From: Planctomycetales bacterium
Lineage (GTDB): Bacteria > Omnitrophota > Gorgyraeia > Zapsychrales > Zapsychraceae
DNA: 41,925 bases
Direction of reading: 5' to 3'
Assembly (NCBI GenBank): GCA_005239675.1
Contig: SBBO01000039.1
Coordinates: 1 to 41,925 of the forward strand
Positions within the stretch are counted from its first letter, which is position 1. The number at the start of each line of letters is the position of its first letter. Position numbers and translations under genes: made by a program. The notes under the pieces were generated by a model that was not told the origin of the DNA, did not search any database, and saw only the letters and a program-made list of their open reading frames with translations. Below are positions 36,349 to 41,925 of the stretch, in pieces.

Positions 36349-37242
36349 ATGAAAATCGCGATTAAAAAATTAGATGCTATTCGGCGAGAATTGAAATTTG
36401 AGATCCCTAAGGAACGCGTTTCCAAGAAATTTGATAAGATTTATGGAGAATTAGGCAAGGCAGTCAAGGTCAAGGGATTTCGTCCGGGGAATATCCCGCG
36501 GCACATCTTAGAATCTCAACACAGTAAGCTCGCTCAAGAAGAGGTTATTAAGGAGCTTGTTCCTGAAGCTTATCAGGAGGGAATCCAAAAGGAAAATATT
36601 AACCCTGTGGATCTTCCTGAGATTGTCGATGTCAATCTAAAGGAAGGGATTATGACCTTTACTGCCAAGCTGGATATCAAGCCAGAGATTAAAGTCAGTG
36701 ATTATAAGAAAATCAAGGTCAATCGCAAAAGCTCTATCGTGACAGCACAGGAATTGGACCAGACTCTTGAATCTTTCAAGAGGCACCACAGCGAAGGAAA
36801 GGAAGTCACCCTAGATGATGCCTTCGCCCGTGGTCTGGGGTTTCCTTCTTTGGAAGAGTTTAAAAAGGCATTGTCACGGCAACTCGAATTAGATAAGGAT
36901 CGGCACAATCGCGTTGACATCGAAGAGCAGGTAGTTGCATATTTACTAAAAAATACCAAGGTTATCGCCCCGCCGTCTTTAGTCAAGCGCCAGCTTGCCC
37001 GACGATTAGAAGAACTAAAACAACGTTTATCCAGCCAGGGATTATCTCAGGACGAAATTAACAAGAAACTAGCTGAGATACGCCAACAGCTGGAAGAATC
37101 CGTAGAGAGAGATATCAGGGCATATCTTGTATTGGATCGGATCGCGCAACTGGAGAATATCGTGGCAGGTGAGAACGAGAATTTACCGGCAAAGGTCATG
37201 GAATTTCTGTTAAAAGAAGCAGCCTGGGAGGAGGCAAAATAA
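36349..37242 (+). CDS. tig: Trigger factor without PPIase domain
   Basis: Ribosome-bound chaperone for nascent chains. The N-terminal ribosome-binding domain (about 1-115) has the signature [14 protein letters not shown] and continues through [10 protein letters not shown] and [21 protein letters not shown]. After about residue 147 the sequence passes straight to the C-terminal chaperone arms ([26 protein letters not shown]). The FKBP-type peptidyl-prolyl isomerase domain that normally lies between is missing. Length is 297 residues against about 430. The start at 36349 is supported by AGGAG 4 bases upstream; an open frame from 36280 inside lptB is not used. clpP follows after 1 base, a common pairing. 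Confidence 0.92.
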   Translation: MKIAIKKLDAIRRELKFEIPKERVSKKFDKIYGELGKAVKVKGFRPGNIPRHILESQHSKLAQEEVIKELVPEAYQEGIQKENINPVDLPEIVDVNLKEGIMTFTAKLDIKPEIKVSDYKKIKVNRKSSIVTAQELDQTLESFKRHHSEGKEVTLDDAFARGLGFPSLEEFKKALSRQLELDKDRHNRVDIEEQVVAYLLKNTKVIAPPSLVKRQLARRLEELKQRLSSQGLSQDEINKKLAEIRQQLEESVERDIRAYLVLDRIAQLENIVAGENENLPAKVMEFLLKEAAWEEAK

Positions 37243-37243
37243 T

Positions 37244-37858
37244 ATGGAGCTCAAATCACAAGTGCTTGTTCCAATCGTTGTGGAAAAAACTTTACAAGGA
37301 GAGCGTGCCTATGATATTTATTCGCGTCTATTAAAAGAACGAATCGTTTTCATTGGCACCGCCATTGATGATACCGTTGCTAATCTGATCATCGCCCAGT
37401 TATTGTTTCTCCAGAGTGAAGATGCAACGAAAGACATCAATATATATGTCAATTCGCCCGGTGGTTCAGTTACCGCCGGTTTAGCCATTTATGACACGAT
37501 ACAGTTCCTTAAGCCCGATGTGTCCACCTATTGCATCGGCCAGGCCGCTAGTATGGGCTCTTTACTTCTTGCCGCCGGGGCTAAGGGGAAACGATTTGCG
37601 TTACCGTATTCACGGATCATGATCCATCAGCCCTGGGGAGGCACGCAAGGGACAGCTAGCGACATCTCTATTCAGGCCAAGGAAATTTTACGCATCAAAG
37701 AGGAATTGACACGGATCTTGGCGCATCACAGCGGTCAATCCATAGAGAGGGTTCAGAAAGATTCTGACAGGGATTTTTTTATGACCGCACACGAGGCCAA
37801 AGAATATGGCTTAGTCGATGAGGTCATCATCACAACAAAAAAATCCAAAAAAGGCTAG
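37244..37858 (+). CDS. clpP: ATP-dependent Clp protease proteolytic subunit
   Basis: Serine protease subunit forming the 14-mer chamber used by ClpX or ClpA. The catalytic triad is Ser103 in [11 protein letters not shown], His128 in MIHQPWGG, and Asp177 in DSDRDFFM. The N-terminal axial region ([28 protein letters not shown]) and the handle region are conserved. Length is 204 residues. It follows tig by 1 base; clpX, which often comes next, is not in the window, and an aminotransferase gene follows instead. Confidence 0.98.
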   Translation: MELKSQVLVPIVVEKTLQGERAYDIYSRLLKERIVFIGTAIDDTVANLIIAQLLFLQSEDATKDINIYVNSPGGSVTAGLAIYDTIQFLKPDVSTYCIGQAASMGSLLLAAGAKGKRFALPYSRIMIHQPWGGTQGTASDISIQAKEILRIKEELTRILAHHSGQSIERVQKDSDRDFFMTAHEAKEYGLVDEVIITTKKSKKG

Positions 37859-37867
37859 AGAGATCCT

Positions 37868-39010
37868 ATGATGAAACGTAACCTCCTTTTGACCCCGGGC
37901 CCCACCCAGATTCCACCGGAAATCTGCGCCGCGCTGGGACGCCCCATTATCCATCATCGCACGCCTCAGTTTCAAGACAATCTTAGAGGGGCCATCGAGG
38001 GCTTGCAATATGTTTTTCAGACGAATAATGACATTTACGTATTGACCTGTTCTGGCACCGGGGCAATGGAGGCAGCGGTCAGTAATCTGTTATCGCCTGG
38101 TGATAAGGCCCTGACCGTAGAGGGGGGAAAATTCGGTGAGCGCTGGACTGAATTGTGTCGTAGTTACGGCGTTAAAACAGAGGTGTTGGAGGTCGTGTGG
38201 GGAAAAGCAGTTCAGGCCAATGAGATTAAAAAACGTCTGAATGCCAATGAAGATATTAAGGCAGTTTTTATCACCCAGTGTGAGACCTCAACCGGCGTGA
38301 CGACCGATGTGGAGGCCGTGGCACGAGTGGTGCGTGATACCCGGGCTATCCTGGTCGTTGATGCCATCAGTAGTTTGGGGGTAACTGATCTTAAGACTGA
38401 TCGCTGGGGGGTCGACGTCGTTGTCTCGGCCTCGCATAAAGGACTCGTGTTGCCGCCAGGGCTGGCGTTCATTTCAGTCAATGAAAAGACATTGCAACGC
38501 ATTGCTCAATCTAAGAATGCACGTTATTATTTTGATTTACGTAAAGCAAAAGAAGCACTGGAAGATATGGATACACCATTTACACCGGCGATCGGCATTG
38601 TCATTGCCCTCAATGAGAGTCTCCGGCGTATTAAAGCGCAAGGTTTGGAAAATCTTCTCACGCATTACGCGCGCCTTGCGCAAGCGACTAGGCAGGCGGC
38701 CTTGGCGCTTGGGCTGTCGCTTTTTCCAGATGAATCCGCCATGTCCAATGTCCTAACAGCGATCAGCCTTCCGGTGGGAATAGATGGTGGAGAAATCGTC
38801 AAGATCATGCGGGATACTTATGGGATCTCCATTGCCGGCGGCCAAGACTCTCTAAAAGGAAAAATTATCCGTATCGCGCACATGGGGTGTTTGGATGAGT
38901 ACGATATCCTTACAGGTATATCCTGCCTGGAAAAGGTCCTAACCCAACTGGGACACCAATTTACTTGTGGTGTTGGCGTGGCCGCGGCCCAGAAAACTTT
39001 TAATACGTAA
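37868..39010 (+). CDS. Class V aminotransferase (serine/alanine-glyoxylate type)
   Basis: PLP-dependent aminotransferase of 380 residues. It begins NLLLTPGPTQIPPEICAALG and has SGTGAMEAAVSNLLSPGDK, HCETSTGV-like QCETSTGVTTDV, VDAISSLG and the PLP lysine Lys191 in SASHKGLVLPPGLAF. The family includes alanine-glyoxylate and serine-pyruvate aminotransferases and proteins once called soluble hydrogenase small subunit. It lies 20 bases before serA, so it probably acts as the phosphoserine aminotransferase of serine synthesis, replacing SerC, or makes serine or glycine from glyoxylate. The first of these is inference from context. A purine-rich AGAGAG precedes ATGATG. Confidence 0.88.
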   Translation: MMKRNLLLTPGPTQIPPEICAALGRPIIHHRTPQFQDNLRGAIEGLQYVFQTNNDIYVLTCSGTGAMEAAVSNLLSPGDKALTVEGGKFGERWTELCRSYGVKTEVLEVVWGKAVQANEIKKRLNANEDIKAVFITQCETSTGVTTDVEAVARVVRDTRAILVVDAISSLGVTDLKTDRWGVDVVVSASHKGLVLPPGLAFISVNEKTLQRIAQSKNARYYFDLRKAKEALEDMDTPFTPAIGIVIALNESLRRIKAQGLENLLTHYARLAQATRQAALALGLSLFPDESAMSNVLTAISLPVGIDGGEIVKIMRDTYGISIAGGQDSLKGKIIRIAHMGCLDEYDILTGISCLEKVLTQLGHQFTCGVGVAAAQKTFNT

Positions 39011-39030
39011 CCTTGTCGCAAGGGTGGGAT

Positions 39031-40620
39031 ATGATCAACAAGATATTGATTAGTGACCAATTAGCTGAAGAAGGCGTTGCCATATTAAAAGCCATCAAAG
39101 AATTCCAGGTGGATTGTCAATATAATTTGACTTCCGATCAACTTAAGAAAATCATTAAGGACTACGATGCCCTCATTGTCCGCAGCGCGACCAAGGTAAG
39201 CGCGGATATTATTAAAGAGGCGGACCGTCTAAAATTCATCGGGCGCGCGGGGGTAGGTTTGGATAATGTTGACCTCAAGGCAGCGACCCAAAAAGGCATC
39301 GTCACCATGAATACACCGGCAGGCAATACGACCTCGACTGCCGAACATACCATGAGTCTCATTATGGCCCTTTCTCGCAATATCCCGCAGGCCTGTGCAT
39401 CCATGAAGGCCGGAAAATGGGAGCGATCCAAATTTAGCGGAGTGGAACTGTATGGAAAGACATTGGGGATCATAGGTTTTGGCCGTATCGGTTCCACGAT
39501 CGCAAGATATGCCAAGGCCTTTGGTATGTCTGTGCTTGTCTTTGATCCTTACATTTCTCTAGAAGCTGCGACGCATGCTGGGGTACAGATGGCCCAGATG
39601 ACGGTCGTGTTGCAAGAATCCGATTACATCACCATTCATATCCCTAAGACGACAGAGACAACCAATCTTATTTCTGAACAACAATTTGAATTAATGAAGA
39701 AAACGGCTCGTTTGATAAATTGTGCCCGAGGCGGGATTGTGGATGAAGCTGCATTGGCCAAGGCATTATCCGATAAGCGTATCGCTGGCGCAGCGCTGGA
39801 TGTCTTTATCGAAGAACCCCTCGCACCTAATTCCCCATTACTCAAGCTTGATAATTGTATTATGACACCCCATCTAGGCGCCTCCACCTCAGAGGCCCAA
39901 ATCAATGTGGCCATCGAAATAGCTGAATCGATCCGTAACGCCCTTTTGGGAAGAGGTATCGTCAATGCAGCCAATTTTCCTACCGTTGATGCGCAGGCCT
40001 ACAAAACACTGGAACCCTACATTGATCTGGCATACCGGATGGGTAAATTCGCCGGGCAACTAATCAACGGACGCATTAATACTATTCAAATTACCTATAA
40101 TGGACTCATGACGAAATACAAAGTAGCGCCAGTGACGCTCTCTCTAGTTAACGGTCTTTTAACACCAATTCTAGGCGAGACCGTCAATTTCATCAATGCC
40201 CTGGAGGTGGCCAAGGAAAGGGCTATCAATGTCAAAGAAATTGTGTCCACCCAAGAAGAAGAGTTTGTGAATTCCATTCAGATGGAAGTCAAGACCGACA
40301 AAGAGCCCTTTATCATCCTGGGAACGTTGTCCGCCAACCAGCGGCCGCGCATTGTTAAAATCAATAAGGTCTATGTGGAGGCCATCCCTGATGGATATAT
40401 CTTATTTATTCATAACAATGATAAGCCCGGCTTAGTCGCTGCCATAGGGGCGATTCTAGCGCAAGCCAATGTTAATATCGCAGGTATCACCCTGGGGCGA
40501 GAAGCGCCTGGTGGACTTGCCATCAGTGCAGTTAATATCGATAGTAATATCCCTGAAAAGGCGATCGAACGTTTGCGTAACACTCAAGACGTTCTCTATG
40601 TCAAACTCCTCAAGGTCTAA
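39031..40620 (+). CDS. serA: D-3-phosphoglycerate dehydrogenase
   Basis: Oxidises 3-phosphoglycerate to 3-phosphohydroxypyruvate, first step of serine synthesis. The order is a catalytic domain (ILISDQLAEEGVAIL, VRSATKVSADII, GRAGVGLDNVDLKAAT), an NAD-binding domain (GKTLGIIGFGRIGSTIARYAKA, NCARGGIVDEAALAKAL, and the His motif in TPHLGASTSEAQ), an intervening domain, and a C-terminal ACT domain (YILFIHNNDKPGLVAAIGAIL) that usually senses serine. At 529 residues it is the long type found in B. subtilis and Mycobacterium. The start at 39031 has AAGGGTGGG just upstream; a TTG 18 bases earlier is less likely. Confidence 0.97.
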   Translation: MINKILISDQLAEEGVAILKAIKEFQVDCQYNLTSDQLKKIIKDYDALIVRSATKVSADIIKEADRLKFIGRAGVGLDNVDLKAATQKGIVTMNTPAGNTTSTAEHTMSLIMALSRNIPQACASMKAGKWERSKFSGVELYGKTLGIIGFGRIGSTIARYAKAFGMSVLVFDPYISLEAATHAGVQMAQMTVVLQESDYITIHIPKTTETTNLISEQQFELMKKTARLINCARGGIVDEAALAKALSDKRIAGAALDVFIEEPLAPNSPLLKLDNCIMTPHLGASTSEAQINVAIEIAESIRNALLGRGIVNAANFPTVDAQAYKTLEPYIDLAYRMGKFAGQLINGRINTIQITYNGLMTKYKVAPVTLSLVNGLLTPILGETVNFINALEVAKERAINVKEIVSTQEEEFVNSIQMEVKTDKEPFIILGTLSANQRPRIVKINKVYVEAIPDGYILFIHNNDKPGLVAAIGAILAQANVNIAGITLGREAPGGLAISAVNIDSNIPEKAIERLRNTQDVLYVKLLKV

Positions 40621-40642
40621 TGATTGAATACCAAGAGATCGC

Positions 40643-41920
40643 ATGGCGATGAATATTGTTGTTGTTGGCTCACAATGGGGGGATGAAGGTAAGGGTAAGC
40701 TAATTGATATCCTTTCGGCTCATAGCGACATTACCGTGCGCTATCAGGGGGGCAATAATGCTGGACACACGGTCGTGGTGAGAGACAAAGAATATGTCTT
40801 TCATCTATTGCCCTCAGCCATCCTACATAAAGGAAAGGTCTGTGTCGTAGCCAATGGTTGCGTCATTGACCCCCAGGCTATTTTAAATGAAATGGAGGAT
40901 TTGAAGCGCCGCGCCATTAAGGTTGACAGCATTTGTTTAAAGATTTCCGGCCTCGCTCATGTGGTTATGCCCTACCATCGCATCCTGGATGGTTTACGGG
41001 AATCAAAACGCAAGAATAAAATCGGCACAACTGGCCGCGGTATAGGGCCGTGCTATGCAGATAAAGTCACCCGTTGTGGAATTCGAATGATTGACCTGTT
41101 GAACCCCCGAATCTTCAAATCTAAACTCGAGGATAACTTATCAGAGAAAAATGAAATCTTTAAAGAGGTCTTTGATACACAAGGCTTCTCGCTTGAGAAA
41201 GTTTATGCAGAATATCTTGATTACGGCAGGAGATTGGCCCCTTATATTTGCGATACAGCGCTGTATCTTAACCGAGCCATGGATCGCGGTAAGTCAGTCC
41301 TGTTCGAAGGAGCGCAAGGGACATTCTTGGACATCGACTTTGGGACATATCCTTTTGTGACCTCATCTAATACTATTGTCGGTGGGCTTTGTGCCGGCAG
41401 CGGGATTGCACCAACACGCATCAATAAGACCATCGCCTGTGTCAAGGCGTATACAACCCGTGTGGGCGAGGGGCCGTTTCCAACGGAATTTTCTTCAAGC
41501 CTAAAAGATGAAATCCGCATTAAAGGAAAAGAGTTTGGAGCAACCACTGGTCGCCCGCGGCGGTGTGGTTGGTTTGACAGCGTCCTGGTGCGGCATTCAA
41601 TTATTATTAATGGTGCCCATGAACTAGCAATCATGAAGCTGGATGTGCTTTCTGGTTTAAAGGAAATTAAGATATGTAGGCGGTATAAATACAAAGGCAA
41701 AACTTATAAAGATTTCCCTATGGATTTTGAAGTCTTAAGCAATGCCCAGCCGATTTATGAGGAACTAACCGGTTGGCAAGCGGATATTAGTGGCATTCGT
41801 CGGTATGCACAGCTTCCTTCGCAGGCACGCGCCTATGTAGAGCGACTGGAAGATTTGTTGAAAGTGGGGGTTCGATACATTTCTATTGGGACAAGGCGCG
41901 AAGATATTATTATTCGATAG
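40643..41920 (+). CDS. purA: Adenylosuccinate synthetase
   Basis: Joins IMP and aspartate using GTP, committing IMP to AMP. Motifs are GSQWGDEGKGKLIDILS at the N-terminus (catalytic Asp and His in GNNAGHTVVV), GTTGRGIGPCYADKVTR, EGAQGTFLDIDFGTYPFVTSSN, TRVGEGPFPTE and GATTGRPRRCGWFD. Length is 425 residues (E. coli 432) and the gene is complete, ending 5 bases before the window edge. Two starts are possible (40643 and 40649), differing by two residues; the ribosome site is weak for both. It follows serA by 22 bases. Confidence 0.98.
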   Translation: MAMNIVVVGSQWGDEGKGKLIDILSAHSDITVRYQGGNNAGHTVVVRDKEYVFHLLPSAILHKGKVCVVANGCVIDPQAILNEMEDLKRRAIKVDSICLKISGLAHVVMPYHRILDGLRESKRKNKIGTTGRGIGPCYADKVTRCGIRMIDLLNPRIFKSKLEDNLSEKNEIFKEVFDTQGFSLEKVYAEYLDYGRRLAPYICDTALYLNRAMDRGKSVLFEGAQGTFLDIDFGTYPFVTSSNTIVGGLCAGSGIAPTRINKTIACVKAYTTRVGEGPFPTEFSSSLKDEIRIKGKEFGATTGRPRRCGWFDSVLVRHSIIINGAHELAIMKLDVLSGLKEIKICRRYKYKGKTYKDFPMDFEVLSNAQPIYEELTGWQADISGIRRYAQLPSQARAYVERLEDLLKVGVRYISIGTRREDIIIR

Positions 41921-41925
41921 ATTTA

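Overview
The window is about 42 kb of bacterial chromosome in which every convincing protein gene and all three tRNAs lie on the + strand, tightly packed and often overlapping by 4 to 40 bases. The contents point to a Gram-negative (diderm) bacterium: lipid A, Kdo, heptose and LPS-export genes sit beside translation and amino-acid genes. The gene neighbourhood (rpsB-tsf-pyrH-frr, tRNAs, PTS/YvcK, metK-ahcY, a waaA-lpxK-glycosyltransferase run, kds-lpt, tig-clpP) and the fused proteins would suit an uncultured lineage such as Omnitrophota (OP3, PVC superphylum). That taxonomic guess is inference and was not tested by a search.

Layout. Bases 1-311 hold a good sigma70-type promoter and a roughly 160-base structured leader for rpsB, and possibly the start of a divergent gene on the - strand. 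Then come rpsB, tsf, pyrH and frr (translation, UMP kinase), tRNA-Lys(UUU), tRNA-Leu(UAG) and tRNA-Gly(GCC). A 294-base gap follows with two identical 42-bp palindromic repeats. Bases 3.6-7.4 kb carry a PTS phosphorelay without sugar permease subunits (EIIA, HPr, EI) plus a membrane-anchored YvcK-like protein. Bases 7.4-14.9 kb carry a sugar nucleotidyltransferase, metK, ahcY, ilvC, a methyltransferase, leuA and aroE. Bases 14.8-20.1 kb carry a prepilin peptidase, aroK, dprA, topA and a XerC/D recombinase.

Bases 20.2-36.3 kb form one large envelope block. It has waaA, lpxK, an LpxL-type acyltransferase fused to an ELM1-like domain, a GT4-GT9 fusion, a GT4 enzyme and three GT9 (heptosyltransferase-type) enzymes. 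A probable internal promoter then precedes hldA/rfaE1, kdsB, kdsA, kdsD, kdsC, a one-piece LptC-LptA protein and lptB. Together these make and activate Kdo, phosphorylate heptose, finish lipid A, build an inner core and power LPS export. Bases 36.3-41.9 kb carry a trigger factor lacking its PPIase domain, clpP, a class V aminotransferase paired with serA, and purA.

Most genes are ordinary housekeeping genes. I see no CRISPR array, insertion sequence, prophage or defence system. The most unusual items are the domain fusions (LpxL-ELM1, GT4-GT9, LptC-LptA), the reduced trigger factor, the PTS/YvcK cluster and the twin palindromic repeat. No frameshifted or broken gene was detected.
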